A DNA stretch of 64,000 nt from an uncultured Dehalococcoidia bacterium. GTDB taxonomy: Bacteria > Chloroflexota > Dehalococcoidia > Bin125. A model generated the notes under the pieces. That model ran no database searches and was not told the DNA's origin. It saw only the letters and a program-made list of their open reading frames with translations. This document shows, one piece after another, positions 55,300 to 64,000 of this stretch; the stretch's first letter is position 1; each line of letters opens with the position of its first letter. Both the position numbers and the translations under genes were made by a program. The stretch spans positions 1,132,658-1,196,657 of the forward strand of contig CATQGW010000001.1 of NCBI GenBank assembly GCA_958295515.1, written 5' to 3'.

Positions 55300-56094
55300 A
55301 TGCTGGACCCCAACGCCTACACCACGATCGACATCGAGAAGCGCGGCGACGGCATCGCCCTCGCCACGCTCAACCGCCCGGAAAAGCTCAACGCCGTCAA
55401 CGCCGCGATGCACCGCGAACTCGCCGCGCTGCCGCTCGACGCCAACCGCGACCCCGAGGTGCGCGTCCTCGTGCTGACCGGCGCCGGGCGCGCCTTCTGC
55501 GCCGGCGGCGACTTCAGCGCCGACCGTGATGCGCCGATGGGCGGGAGTTACCTCAACTCGCTCAACGAGGCGCGCCTGATCGTCGATAACTGGCTCGACA
55601 TCGAGAAACCCACGATCTGCGCTGTCAACGGCTATGCGCTCGGCCTCGGCGCGACCGTCGCGCTGCTCGCCGATGTCGTCTACGCCGGCAGAAGCGGCGT
55701 GCTCGGCGATACCCATGTCAACATGGGGATCGGCGCGGGCGACGGCGGCGGCGTGCTCTGGCCGATGCTGGTCGGCCCCTCGCGCGCCAAGTACTACCTG
55801 ATGACCGGCGAGCACATCAAGGCCGAAGCCGCCGCCGCGATGGGACTGGTGCATGCCGTGGTCGAAGACGACGAGCTGCTGCCCACCGCGCTCGCTCTCG
55901 CCGAGCGCCTGACTAACGGCCCGATCCGCGCCATCTCCGCCTCCAAGGTGCCGGTCAACAAGTGGATCAAGTTCGTCTCCAACCTCGTCCTGCCCGTCTC
56001 ACTGGCGATGGAAGGCATGACGATGGCCGGCGGCGAGGCTGCCGAGGCGCAAGCCGCCTTCCGCGAAAAGCGCCAGCCGAACTTCCAGCGCTAA
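55300..56094 (+). CDS. Enoyl-CoA hydratase/isomerase family protein
   Basis: This 264-aa crotonase-fold protein carries 'LNRPEKLNAVNAAMHREL' near residue 23, the oxyanion loop 'GRAFCAGGDFS' near 66 and 'AVNGYALGLGATVALLAD' near 112. At the position of one catalytic glutamate the sequence is 'DTHVNMGIGAGDGGG', so the standard hydratase glutamate pair is not obvious and another crotonase reaction is possible. AGGAGG lies 9 nt before the ATG. Confidence 0.82.
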   Translation: MLDPNAYTTIDIEKRGDGIALATLNRPEKLNAVNAAMHRELAALPLDANRDPEVRVLVLTGAGRAFCAGGDFSADRDAPMGGSYLNSLNEARLIVDNWLDIEKPTICAVNGYALGLGATVALLADVVYAGRSGVLGDTHVNMGIGAGDGGGVLWPMLVGPSRAKYYLMTGEHIKAEAAAAMGLVHAVVEDDELLPTALALAERLTNGPIRAISASKVPVNKWIKFVSNLVLPVSLAMEGMTMAGGEAAEAQAAFREKRQPNFQR

Positions 56095-56162
56095 ATCGCG
56101 CAGCACGCGGAGCATGTTCGTGTAACCTGCCCCCTAGCGGGCGCGGGGGATAGGCTCGCGCG

Positions 56163-57683
56163 ATGGGGCGGCGTGGCTGGCTCTCGATACTGGTGTGCAT
56201 TGCGGCGGGCGCAGCGCTGGCCTGCTCCGACGATGCGGATCCGCAGCAGGAAACTCCCGCACAGCCGACTCAAGCAGCCGTGCAACAGGCACAGCAGCAG
56301 GAGACAGGCGATCGCTCCGACGACGCGTCCACGCAGCAGGCCGAGTCCGACGCGGCGCAGAGCGAAGACGGGCAACAGCAGGCGAGCCGCCCGGCGATGC
56401 GCTCCGAGCAGCAGGACGCCCCCCAGCAGAACGACCCCTATGCGACTGACGCGGCCGCTCCGCCGCCGTCCATCGCCGAGCCGCGCGAGGCGATCACGGC
56501 CGGCTTCCCCCTGATCCCCAGCGCGCCCGCCGAGGGCGACGAATACGGCTGGTCCGCCGTGGTGGACGACGACATCATCGCCGTAGGCGCGCCTTATCAC
56601 GACGATGTGGCCGACGACGCCGGCGCAGTTTTCATCTTCGAGCGAAACGGCGACGAGTGGGTTGAAGCCGCCAAGCTGCTGCCGCCCTTCGGCGAGGCCG
56701 ACGGCTGGTTCGGGCGCTGGTTGGCGCTCGACGATGGGCGGCTGCTGATCGGCGCGCCCTACGAGGACGTGACGCCGGCCACGGGCGGCGATCCGATCAT
56801 CGACACCGGCGCGGCCTACATCTACGAGCGGCTTGGCGGCGAATGGCACCACACCGCCACGCTGCTGCCGGAACCGCTGGTCCCCGGCGCATCGTTCGGC
56901 TGGTCGGTGGCGATCGACGGCGACCGTTTGGCCGTCTCGGCCTGGGCCGACATCGTCGATGAGGAGCAGGCGGGCGCGGTCTACGTCTACCGCGAAGAGA
57001 AAGGGCAATGGCGTCTCGAGGCGCGCGTCGTCCCGCCCGAGCCGCAGCCCGCCCACCAGTTCGGGCGCGACATCGAGCTGGAGGAAAACGTGCTGATTGT
57101 CGGCGCACCCGGCGACGACGGCGAAGATCCCGACCAGGGCGCGGTCTTCGTCTACCACCAGTACGACTTCGATTGGAACTACACGGGCAAGTTCATCGCA
57201 CCCGACGGCGGCGAAGGCGACGGGCTGGGCACGCAGGTCGCAATGGCGCTGCCCTGGTTCGCGGCCGGCGCGCACGGCCACGACGAGGACGGCTGGGACG
57301 CCGGCGTCGTCTACCTCTGGCGGCTCGACGAGTACTGGTCGCTGCACACCCGCCTGATTCCCTCCGACCTGGCGGTGGGCGACTGGTTCGGCTACTCCCC
57401 CGCGCTCGAAGGCGAACGGCTGGTGGTCGGCTCGCCGCATCGCCCCGATCCCGAGACGGGCGTCTACCGCACCGGCGCGGCCTACCTCTTCGAGCTGGTT
57501 GACGACGAATGGATCGAGCGCGGCGTGCTGGGCCCCGTCGATCCCGCGCTGGCCGGCGAAAAGGCCGAGTTCGGCTGGGCCGCCGACATCCACGGCGACA
57601 CCATCGTGATCGGCTCCTGGCTCGCCGATGCCCAAGCCGGCGAAGACGCCGGCGCAGCAGCCGCGTTCCTCATCGCCCCCTAG
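56163..57683 (+). CDS. FG-GAP beta-propeller lipoprotein
   Basis: This 506-aa lipoprotein has lipobox 'GAALAC' near residue 20. A glutamine/acidic linker of about 90 residues is followed by seven or so FG-GAP blades ('GWSVAIDGDRLAVSAWAD', 'QAGAVYVYREE', 'LIVGAPGDDGEDPDQGAVFVY'). Each blade alternates a G-W/F-(G) strand with a 'VGAP' or equivalent and a Ca-binding-like Asp cluster. Such propellers bind proteins, polysaccharides or calcium at the cell surface. The target is unknown. A TAACCT box lies at 56123-56128. Confidence 0.82.
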   Translation: MGRRGWLSILVCIAAGAALACSDDADPQQETPAQPTQAAVQQAQQQETGDRSDDASTQQAESDAAQSEDGQQQASRPAMRSEQQDAPQQNDPYATDAAAPPPSIAEPREAITAGFPLIPSAPAEGDEYGWSAVVDDDIIAVGAPYHDDVADDAGAVFIFERNGDEWVEAAKLLPPFGEADGWFGRWLALDDGRLLIGAPYEDVTPATGGDPIIDTGAAYIYERLGGEWHHTATLLPEPLVPGASFGWSVAIDGDRLAVSAWADIVDEEQAGAVYVYREEKGQWRLEARVVPPEPQPAHQFGRDIELEENVLIVGAPGDDGEDPDQGAVFVYHQYDFDWNYTGKFIAPDGGEGDGLGTQVAMALPWFAAGAHGHDEDGWDAGVVYLWRLDEYWSLHTRLIPSDLAVGDWFGYSPALEGERLVVGSPHRPDPETGVYRTGAAYLFELVDDEWIERGVLGPVDPALAGEKAEFGWAADIHGDTIVIGSWLADAQAGEDAGAAAAFLIAP

Positions 57684-57704
57684 CCGCAATCCCCCTCTCC
57701 CCCA

Positions 57705-57766
57705 CCCCCGTCATTCCCGCCACCTCATCCGTCATACCCGCGCTTGCCGCGGGTATCTCGCTGTGA
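57705..57766. repeat. Palindromic repeat split by the IS element
   Basis: CGTCATACCCGCGCTTGCCGCGGGTATCTCGC followed by TGTGA is the left part of a repeat. The continuation TGTGACGGG lies on the far side of the IS at 58981, so the element landed at the edge of this repeat. Confidence 0.75.
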
Positions 57767-58979
57767 GAGACTGTTGCAAAAGTCGTTGCGGGACATGGGC
57801 GTGGGTGGCGCGGCGGCGCGGATCGGGACGCCGGGGCGGCGGAGCGGGCCGTCGGGGATGCGGAGCAGGGCGTGTGTATGAGTGCGCGGCGGGCGCAGGC
57901 AGGCGGCGGCGCGGCCGCGCACGCGGAGCAGCGCGAAGCGGCGCTCAGCCCGCCTCGCGCAGGGTCAGCGCGCGGCGCAGGTTGTAGGCGAAACACTTGA
58001 GCCGCAGCTCGAGCGCGTTGCGCGCCAGCCCGCGGTGGCCGACCCGGCGGTAGCGGTAGTGCTGCTTGAGGATGCCGAAGATGCACTCCACCTGCCGCCG
58101 CACCTGCCCGATCAGCCGGTTGTGCACCTGCTGCCAGTGCGGCAGCTGCGGCTGGTGCTTGTGCGCGCGGTGCATGATCCGCGGCTTGATCCCGCGCCGC
58201 CGCAGCGCCGCGCGGCGCGCCTTCGACTCATACGCTTTGTCCGCGTAGACCGCGCCCGCATCGGCGCAGATCAAGCGCTCGGCGAGCTCGCTCTCATAGA
58301 CCTTGGCCGAACTCAACTCGGCGCGGCGGATCAGCAGCGAACCCAGGTCCAGGCCGAGATGCGCCTTGTAGCCGAAGTGCGACCGCCGCCCGCGTCCGCT
58401 GAAGCTCCAGTCCGCATCGGGGTCCAGGGGATGCTTCGCGGCGCGCCCGGCGCTGTACGGCGGCGGCGCAGCTGGGCCTCCAGCAGCGTCGCGTCGAGCA
58501 GCGCGGCGCGCTTGCGGAACAGTCCCAGCGCATCGAGTTGACGCTCCAGTTCGGCGAACAGCGCGGCGTCCAGACCGCGCGCGGCCAAGGCGCTGTGAAA
58601 GCGGCTGAAGCTGGAGTGGTCCGGGGTCGGATCGGCGGCGGCGAAGCCGGCGAAGCGGCGCAAGACCGGCGACTGGCGCAGCGCCCGCTCCAGGCTGCGC
58701 GTCGAGTGGTTGCCCCACTGACCGGCCAGCAGCGCCTTGAACAGCGCCAACGGCGGATAGCCCGGACGCCCCCGCCGCGCATCGCGCAGCGGCGCCAGCA
58801 GGCGCTCGAAGGGCGTCCAGTCGAGCAGCGCATCGAGCCGCTCCCACTCCCGATCACGGCCCAGCGCCGGCGGGCGCCAGACCTCCCACCAACTCAACTG
58901 CCCCAGCGCCATCAACATCCCCCGCCTCCCTCCGCTCCGCACCACAGAATCCCCCAACTGCGACTTTTGCAACAGTCTC
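57767..58979 (-). mobile_element. IS5-family insertion sequence, 1213 bp
   Basis: Perfect 19-bp inverted ends GAGACTGTTGCAAAAGTCG lie at 57767-57785 and, inverted, at 58961-58979. A six-base direct repeat CTGTGA flanks both sides (57761-57766 and 58980-58985) and is the likely target duplication. The interior encodes one DDE transposase read on the minus strand. Confidence 0.9.
57945..58918 (-). pseudogene. IS5-like transposase, frameshifted
   Basis: The N-terminal part ('RPGYPPLALFKALLAGQWG', 'DPTPDHSSFSRFHSAL', first aspartate in 'LLDATLLEAQL') is read in one frame from the ATG at 58918. The rest ('HPLDPDADWSFSGRG', 'VYADKAYES', 'RRQVECIFGILKQHYRYRR', ending 'LREAG') is read in the -1 frame. 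The switch lies near 58440-58460. No A-rich slippery site is seen, so an inactivating indel is more likely than programmed frameshifting, although IS5 relatives with frameshifting exist. GGAGG precedes the start. Confidence 0.75.
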
Positions 58980-59036
58980 CTGTGACGGGAACAGGCGGCG
59001 GGAGTGACGGAGCGGCGGGAAATCGGACCGCCCCAC

Positions 59037-59816
59037 TCAGCGCGCAGGCCCGCGAATCGTCACCCCGCCATCAACCGGGAGGATCACCCCGGTGATGTAG
59101 CGGGCCTCATCGGAGGCCAGGAAAACTGCGGCCCAGCCAATATCCCAACCTTCACCCTCGAGCTTGAGCAGCGAAGCCTCGCGGCGGCGCTCGCGCAACT
59201 CATCGCTCATACCGGCGGCGTAGACCATCGGCGTGTAGACCGGGCCGGGCATGATGCAGTTGGCGCGGATCCCGTCCGCGCCGTGGTCCACGGCCAGCGC
59301 CTGGGTCAGCGTCGCCACCGCGCCCTTGCTCACGCTGTAGGCGGTCAGCCCGCGCGGGCGCAGCGCGGCGATCGAAGAGACATTGATGATCGCCCCGCCG
59401 CCCGAAGCGCGCATCGCCGGCACGGCATGTTTGGCCGTCAGCATCATGCTGGTCACATTGACGCGCTGCACGAGCTCCCAATCCTCCTCGCTGATCTCCT
59501 CGACCGTGCCGCGCCCGCCGATGCCGACGTTGTTGTGCAGGATGTCCAGCCGCCCCCAGCGTTCCACGGCGGCGTTGACCATCGCGCGGCAGTCTTCGCT
59601 GCTCGTCACGTCGGCGCGATGGATCACCGCGTCGTTTCCCTCCGCGCGGATCAGCTCCAGCGTGGCCTGGGCGGCCTGCTCGTCGCGGTCGGCGAGCAGC
59701 AGCTTCGCGCCCTCGCGGGCGAACAGAATCGCCGCGGCGCGTCCATTGCCGATTCCCTCCGCGCGCGAGCCCGCGCCGGTGATGATCGCCACCTTGTCTT
59801 TCAGTCGGTCGGGCAT
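59037..59816 (-). CDS. Short-chain dehydrogenase/reductase
   Basis: This 259-aa SDR has the cofactor motif 'TGAGSRAEGIGNG' (an extended TGxxxGxG) near residue 14, 'LHNNVGIGG' near 93, a serine in 'NVSSIAAL' near 147 and the catalytic 'YSVSKGAVATL' near 160. The extended glycine motif and the ending 'ITGVILPVDGGVTIRG' fit classical SDRs that use NAD(P). The substrate is unknown. GGGAG precedes the ATG. It is probably co-transcribed with the MFS gene 15 nt upstream. Confidence 0.88.
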   Translation of the reverse strand: MPDRLKDKVAIITGAGSRAEGIGNGRAAAILFAREGAKLLLADRDEQAAQATLELIRAEGNDAVIHRADVTSSEDCRAMVNAAVERWGRLDILHNNVGIGGRGTVEEISEEDWELVQRVNVTSMMLTAKHAVPAMRASGGGAIINVSSIAALRPRGLTAYSVSKGAVATLTQALAVDHGADGIRANCIMPGPVYTPMVYAAGMSDELRERRREASLLKLEGEGWDIGWAAVFLASDEARYITGVILPVDGGVTIRGPAR

Positions 59817-59831
59817 GAGAACGCTCCCTGC

Positions 59832-61184
59832 TCAGTCGAACTTCCCCGGTTGCTGCTGATGCTGCGGTTTCCAGGCGTGCTCGGCGCGCCAGGCGAATTG
59901 GTCGAGCAGGGCGTAGAAGTGCGGGCGCTGCTCCGCCCGCTCGCGGCGGTCGGCGCGGATCCAGAGCAGCGTCGCGATCGCCATCAGCACGCCGAAGATC
60001 AGCGCCAGCCCGGCGAACACGTTGGACAGCGAGGTGGCGTCGATCGCCCGGCCCATCGTCGGCAGGAAGACGAGCATGCACAGCGCCCAGCCCATGTGAT
60101 TGAGCGAGAGCATTGTGGCGCGCAGGTGCGAGGGCGTGCGGCGGTTGATGTAGCCCTCCATCAGCGGCATCAGCGCGCCGCGCGCGAAGCCGATCACGAG
60201 GAACAGCGCCAACGCCGCGAGGTGGTCGAGCAGCGCGATGCTGGCGTAGGCGACCACGACGAAAATCGGCATCGCCGCCAGTGAACGCAGCACGCCGAAG
60301 CGCGAGGCCAACCAGAAGGCGGCGATCGCCGCTATGACCGTGGCAACCCGCGCCGGCGCCTGCAAGGCCGAGAACAGCCAGCCCACCTCGATCCCCTGCT
60401 CCCGCAGGAAGGGCTGTAGTAGGTAGAACTCGGGCACCATCGAAGCCAGCAGGATCGCAGCGAAGATCAGCGCGTAGCGCACCGAGGGCGTGCGCGCGCA
60501 AAGCCGCAGCGTCTGCTGCATCAGCGCCAGGTAGCTGAGCCGCGGCAGCGCCGCTTGCTCGGTCCCGTTGACCGACTGGGCGTGCTGCATCGGACGCGGC
60601 GGCTCGCGGAAGCGCAGCGCGATCAGCAGCGCGATCACTGTGCCGATCGCGCCGCTCAGCACCGTCGCCTGCGAGCCAATCTCGCCCGCGATCACGCCGC
60701 CGCCGAGCGTGGCCAGCACCATCGCCAGCGAACGCACCGCGAAGGCCCGTCCCGCCTGGCGCTCGAACTCCCGCGAGCGCCCCAGCGCCTGCAGCGAGTC
60801 GTGCAGAAACGCGCTGTCGGCTCCCGTGATCAGCACGATCGACGAGCCCCAGAGCAGCCAGGCGATCGCCGCCTGCCAGACCCCGCCGGCGAAGGCGAAC
60901 CAAATCACGAAGCCGAGGAAGATAATCAGTGAGAACCGAATGGTCCGCACCCGCCCGAAGCGGTCCGCCAGCGCCCCCGCCGGCGCCTGCCCGAAGGAGG
61001 TGATGATGTAGAACGCCGGCGCGATGAATCCGATCTCCGAGAAACTCAGCCCCACGTCCTCCGTGGCGAAGATGATCCAGATGGCGAGCCAGAATTGCAG
61101 ATCATGAAAAAAGTAGAAGAACGGATAGAGGCGCAAATTGCGCCGCCAAAACCGGTCGGTGTCCTGAGCAGTTTGAGCAGCCAT
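59832..61184 (-). CDS. Major facilitator superfamily transporter
   Basis: This 450-aa protein has about 12 membrane segments with a loop between segments 6 and 7 near residues 195-220. The loop-2 MFS motif appears as 'GALADRFGRVRTIRF' near residue 75. The substrate cannot be read; drug or metabolite export is possible. It is the upstream gene of the SDR pair. Confidence 0.85.
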   Translation of the reverse strand: MAAQTAQDTDRFWRRNLRLYPFFYFFHDLQFWLAIWIIFATEDVGLSFSEIGFIAPAFYIITSFGQAPAGALADRFGRVRTIRFSLIIFLGFVIWFAFAGGVWQAAIAWLLWGSSIVLITGADSAFLHDSLQALGRSREFERQAGRAFAVRSLAMVLATLGGGVIAGEIGSQATVLSGAIGTVIALLIALRFREPPRPMQHAQSVNGTEQAALPRLSYLALMQQTLRLCARTPSVRYALIFAAILLASMVPEFYLLQPFLREQGIEVGWLFSALQAPARVATVIAAIAAFWLASRFGVLRSLAAMPIFVVVAYASIALLDHLAALALFLVIGFARGALMPLMEGYINRRTPSHLRATMLSLNHMGWALCMLVFLPTMGRAIDATSLSNVFAGLALIFGVLMAIATLLWIRADRRERAEQRPHFYALLDQFAWRAEHAWKPQHQQQPGKFD

Positions 61185-61252
61185 ACCCCCGCATCATCCC
61201 CGATCACAAGCCGTCGCGCTTGAAGGGCCTCAAACGCTCCCGCAGCCACCTC

Positions 61253-61285
61253 CATTGTTCCCGCCCTCGAGCGGGAATAATGGGG
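61253..61285. repeat. Short palindromic repeat
   Basis: ATTGTTCCCGCCCTCGAGCGGGAATAAT is a small palindrome of the same family, between the divergent MFS and binding-protein genes. Confidence 0.65.
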
Positions 61286-61311
61286 GGCGAGGAGGCAGGC
61301 CACGTTGCGCG

Positions 61312-61317
61312 TACCCT
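61312..61317 (+). promoter_or_regulatory. -10-like TACCCT
   Basis: The ten bases GTACCCTGCG at 61311-61320 are identical to those at 2091-2100 before the dehydrogenase gene. The hexamer ends 26 nt before the ATG at 61344. Confidence 0.4.
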
Positions 61318-61343
61318 GCGAGGTGTGGAGTGGGAGATGGGCG

Positions 61344-62597
61344 ATGGTGTACGCGGTTGCTGCTCGATTTCTTGCGGTTTGTGCGCTGCTTGCTGTGGCG
61401 CTTAGCGCTTGCGGTGAGGAGTTTGAGCCTGGGCCGCTTGGCGCGGTTGAGGTTCGGGACGGTGAGCCGATCCGGGTTGCGGCCATGCTTGCGCTTTCCG
61501 GCGCGTCGCTCTCGGGCGAGTCCGTTGCTGCGGGCGTTGAGCTGGCGATCGGCGACTACGGAGAAATCCATGGACACGCTGTCGCGCTCGGGGAGCCGCT
61601 GGACAGCGGCTGCTCGCCTGAGGGTGGGGCCGAGGCTGCGCGCGAGGTGGTCGCCGATCCTCAAATCGTGGGCGCGATCGGCACCACCTGTTCGAGCGCA
61701 GCGACCGCCGCCGCGCCGGTCATCAGCGAGGCCGGGCTGGTGATGATCTCGGCCTCGAACACCGCGCCCTCGCTGACTTCCGACCTCGCCGGCAACGCTG
61801 CGGAGCACTTTCAGCGCGGCTACCTCCGTGTCGCGGACAACGGCCTGGGGCAGGCGGATGCCATTGCGCACTTCGTGTACGACGAGCTCGGCCTGCGCCG
61901 CGCGGTCTCGGTGCATGACGGCGACGCGTTCACCAGCGGCCTCGCCGCCGCCTTCGGCGACGCCTTTGAGGCGCTTGGCGGCGAAGTCATCGTTGTCGAG
62001 CAGATCGACAAGGGTGCGAGTGACATGGCCGCCGTGCTCAGCGGCTTCGCCGCGGCCGAGCCGGAGCTCGTGTTCTTCCCGCTGTTCACCGACGACGCGG
62101 CGCAGCTGATGCGCCAGGCGCGGGAGCTGAATCTGCTCGGCGACGCGGTCTGGATCACCTCGGACGCCGCCTTCACCGAGCGATTCCTGGCAGTTCCCGA
62201 GACTGAGGGCGTCTACGCGGCCGGCCCCACGCTCGATTTCGGCGCAAACGTGAACGAGGCGACCGGCAAGAGCGTCGGCGCGGCGCTGAGCGAGTACCGC
62301 GCGCAATACGGCGAGCCGGCCTCGGTCTACTGGCCGCACGGCTACGACGCGGCCACGCTGCTGCTCACGGCGATCGAGTCCGTTGCGGTGGTCAAAGGCG
62401 ACACGCTCTACATCGACCGCGCCGCGCTACGCGAGGCGCTCTACGCCACGGCCAGCTTCAACGGCCTGACCGGTGCGCTGGGCTGCGACCAGTTCGGCGA
62501 CTGCGGCCACGGGCAAGTCTGGATTTACCACCACCCCGACGCCCAGGTCAGCGACCGCGCCCAGCTGCGGGTGGTCTATCGCTACACACCCGAGTAG
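61344..62597 (+). CDS. Branched-chain amino-acid ABC transporter binding lipoprotein (LivJ-like)
   Basis: This 417-aa protein has a lipobox 'ALSACG' near residue 21 and the type I periplasmic-binding fold: 'AAMLALSGASLSGESVAAGVELA' region near 45-67 (a serine-glycine ligand loop), 'GAIGTTCSSAATAAAP' near 112 and 'YDAATLLLTAIE' near 340. The family binds leucine-type amino acids or other small ligands. No permease or ATPase lies next to it, so it is either an orphan or uses components elsewhere. Confidence 0.85.
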   Translation: MVYAVAARFLAVCALLAVALSACGEEFEPGPLGAVEVRDGEPIRVAAMLALSGASLSGESVAAGVELAIGDYGEIHGHAVALGEPLDSGCSPEGGAEAAREVVADPQIVGAIGTTCSSAATAAAPVISEAGLVMISASNTAPSLTSDLAGNAAEHFQRGYLRVADNGLGQADAIAHFVYDELGLRRAVSVHDGDAFTSGLAAAFGDAFEALGGEVIVVEQIDKGASDMAAVLSGFAAAEPELVFFPLFTDDAAQLMRQARELNLLGDAVWITSDAAFTERFLAVPETEGVYAAGPTLDFGANVNEATGKSVGAALSEYRAQYGEPASVYWPHGYDAATLLLTAIESVAVVKGDTLYIDRAALREALYATASFNGLTGALGCDQFGDCGHGQVWIYHHPDAQVSDRAQLRVVYRYTPE

Positions 62598-62661
62598 CCG
62601 CCGTGCCCAACACGCTCCTCCTCAGGGAGGGAGCGGCGCGGCTGCGGTTACGCTCATCGGT

Positions 62662-63336
62662 ATGGAACACGATGAAACCACGCAGGCCGCGCGGCTGCGC
62701 ATTCGCTTTGGCTGCGATGGGGCGCTGCGCTATGTGTCGCACCTCGACTTGATGCGCGTCTGGGAGCGCGCCTGCAAGCGGGCGGGGCTGCCGCTGACGC
62801 ATTCGCAGGGTTTCACGCCGCGCCCCAAAATCGCGCTGGCCGCGCCGCTCGCGGTGGGGATGACCTCCGAAGCCGAACTCCTGGACCTCGTGCTCTCGCG
62901 CCGCGTCGATTTCGCGGCGACTCGTGATGCGCTCGACGAACAGGTACCCGACGGCGTGCAGATCCTGGCGATCCACTCCGTCCCTCTGCGCCAACCCTCG
63001 CTGCAGTCGCAGGTCTGCGCCGCCGCGTACGAAGTGGAGCTGGAAGATGCGCGCGGCTGCGATGCGTGGCGGGAGGTCATCGCCGAGCTGCTCGCCCGCG
63101 AGGCGATTCCCTGGGAGCAGGAGCGCGGCGGCAAGCTGCGCCGCTACGACCTGCGCCCGCTGATTTTAGGGCTGGAGCTCGTCTCTTGCGGCGGCGGCGT
63201 TGCGGCGCTGCGGATGCGTCTGCGCCACGACGAGCGGGGCGCGGGACGCCCCGAGCAGGTCGCGCTGGCGCTGGGCGTTGAGCGCGCGCCGCGCCGCATG
63301 CACCGCGTTGAGCTTGAACTCGTGGGCGCGGAGTAG
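62662..63336 (+). CDS. TIGR03936/DUF2344 family protein
   Basis: This 224-aa protein begins 'RLRIRFGCDGALRYVSHLDLMR' after a short lead (residues 11-32, shown only to identify the family), followed by 'GLPLTHSQGFTPRPKIALAAPLAVG' features typical of DUF2344. The domain is usually fused to or next to a B12-type radical-SAM protein; none is present here. The role is unknown, possibly tRNA or cofactor modification. Confidence 0.82.
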   Translation: MEHDETTQAARLRIRFGCDGALRYVSHLDLMRVWERACKRAGLPLTHSQGFTPRPKIALAAPLAVGMTSEAELLDLVLSRRVDFAATRDALDEQVPDGVQILAIHSVPLRQPSLQSQVCAAAYEVELEDARGCDAWREVIAELLAREAIPWEQERGGKLRRYDLRPLILGLELVSCGGGVAALRMRLRHDERGAGRPEQVALALGVERAPRRMHRVELELVGAE

Positions 63337-63341
63337 CCGTC

Positions 63342-63977
63342 GTGGGGCGCGTGCTGCTGCTTCGCCATGTCGAATCGGAGGCCAACCGCGCCGGCGTGGG
63401 GCTGGGACGCACCGACTCCCCGCCCACTCCGCTCGGTCTGCGTCAGCTGGAGGCGACCACGGGGGCGCTGGCCGACGAGCAGATCGCGCGCGTGCTGACC
63501 AGTCCGCTGCAACGCGCCGGGCGTCTGGCCGAGGCGATCGCCGCCGCGCACGGCGTGCAGGTGGAGCGCGTCGAGGCGCTGATCGAGATGGATGTGGGAC
63601 AACTGGAAGGCCTCGACTGGTCCGTGGCGCGTGAGCGCTACGGCGACTTCCTACGCGGCTGGCGCGGCGCAAACTCCGCCCAGCTGCGCATGCCCGGCGG
63701 CGAGTCGTTGGCCGATGTGCTGGAGCGCGCCCGCCCCGTGCTCGACGACCTGCTGGCCGCCGACACCGACGGCGTGAGCGTGATCGTTTCACATAACTTC
63801 GTCGTCAAAGCGCTGCTCACCGACGCTCTCGGTCTGCCTATCGAGGAGTGGCGGCGGATCGATATCGGCCTGGCCTCAATCTCCGCAGTCCGCAGCGGCG
63901 ATGGCCACCCCGTCGTCGAGCGCCTCAACGAGCGCGCGCACTTGGCGGCTATTCAGCACGATCAGACCATCGGCTAA
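63342..63977 (+). CDS. Histidine phosphatase (phosphoglycerate-mutase-like) protein
   Basis: This 211-aa protein has the phosphohistidine motif 'LLLRHVESEANRAG' (histidine 9), an arginine in 'LTSPLQRAGRLAEAI' near 55, an acid in 'EMDVGQLEGLDW' near 85 and the second histidine in 'VIVSHNFVVKALL' near 152. The family includes phosphatases for sugar phosphates and cobalamin precursors. The start is the GTG 5 nt after the preceding stop, so the two genes are probably coupled. Confidence 0.87.
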   Translation: MGRVLLLRHVESEANRAGVGLGRTDSPPTPLGLRQLEATTGALADEQIARVLTSPLQRAGRLAEAIAAAHGVQVERVEALIEMDVGQLEGLDWSVARERYGDFLRGWRGANSAQLRMPGGESLADVLERARPVLDDLLAADTDGVSVIVSHNFVVKALLTDALGLPIEEWRRIDIGLASISAVRSGDGHPVVERLNERAHLAAIQHDQTIG

Positions 63978-64000
63978 AGTAGTGATCTGCCAGAACAGCG

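Overview
The window is a GC-rich bacterial chromosome segment with dense genes, many GTG or TTG starts and hardly any intergenic DNA outside repeat-filled gaps. No rRNA is present, so the lineage is an inference. A GC-rich, probably aerobic organism with a split methylmalonyl-CoA mutase, CaiB/BaiF CoA-transferase, amidohydrolase, SDR and L-amino-acid uptake genes would fit an uncultured Chloroflexota (Dehalococcoidia/SAR202-like) bacterium, at low confidence.

Layout. 0-5 kb: a two-HARE-HTH protein behind a near-consensus sigma70 promoter, twin PaREP1-like genes, a 3-hydroxyisobutyrate-dehydrogenase-type enzyme, a CcdA homologue whose segments look circularly permuted, and an alpha/beta hydrolase. 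5-9.5 kb: a secreted 14-repeat RCC1-like protein, tRNA-Phe, two thymidylate-kinase-like paralogues (one with an altered P-loop) and tRNA-Ala. 9.6-14.2 kb: the housekeeping run ffh-rpsP-khpA-rimM, preceded by three tandem 742-bp modules, each pairing an unknown acidic protein with a RelE/ParE-like toxin. 14.3-19.3 kb: gapdh, two unknown genes, a methyltransferase/HNH remnant and a HEPN-motif protein. 19.5-24.8 kb: a small HTH-like ORF carrying a 10-bp tandem array, enolase, a Xer recombinase and uvrC. 24.9-29.4 kb: five tRNAs, a second RCC1-like protein, YqgE and a TlpA-like thioredoxin. 29.5-30.7 kb: a PIN-toxin pair.

30.8-43 kb is an acyl-CoA/propionate region: CoA transferase, metallo-beta-lactamase-fold protein, both parts of a B12-dependent mutase, epimerase, MeaB, a biotin carrier and biotin carboxylase. 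Together these would run propionyl-CoA to methylmalonyl-CoA to succinyl-CoA; the carboxyltransferase subunit is not in the window. The block is interrupted by a seven-S1-repeat/AlbA_2 (Schlafen-type) fusion and a secreted repeat protein. 43-54.3 kb: an amidohydrolase, then an Aap-type amino-acid ABC transporter with three binding proteins, two permease pairs and one ATPase. 54.3-64 kb: HAD dehalogenase, enoyl-CoA hydratase, an FG-GAP lipoprotein, an IS5-like element with a frameshifted transposase sitting in a palindromic repeat, SDR, MFS, a branched-chain amino-acid binding protein, a DUF2344 protein and a histidine phosphatase.

Two features recur. A family of short palindromes (cores CCCGCG...CGCGGG, typically ending in GTCAT/ATGAC) fills most gaps between operons. 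TANNNT hexamers lie either about 25-55 nt upstream of starts that have a Shine-Dalgarno sequence, or only 5-7 nt upstream of starts that mostly lack one, suggesting that leaderless transcripts are common.
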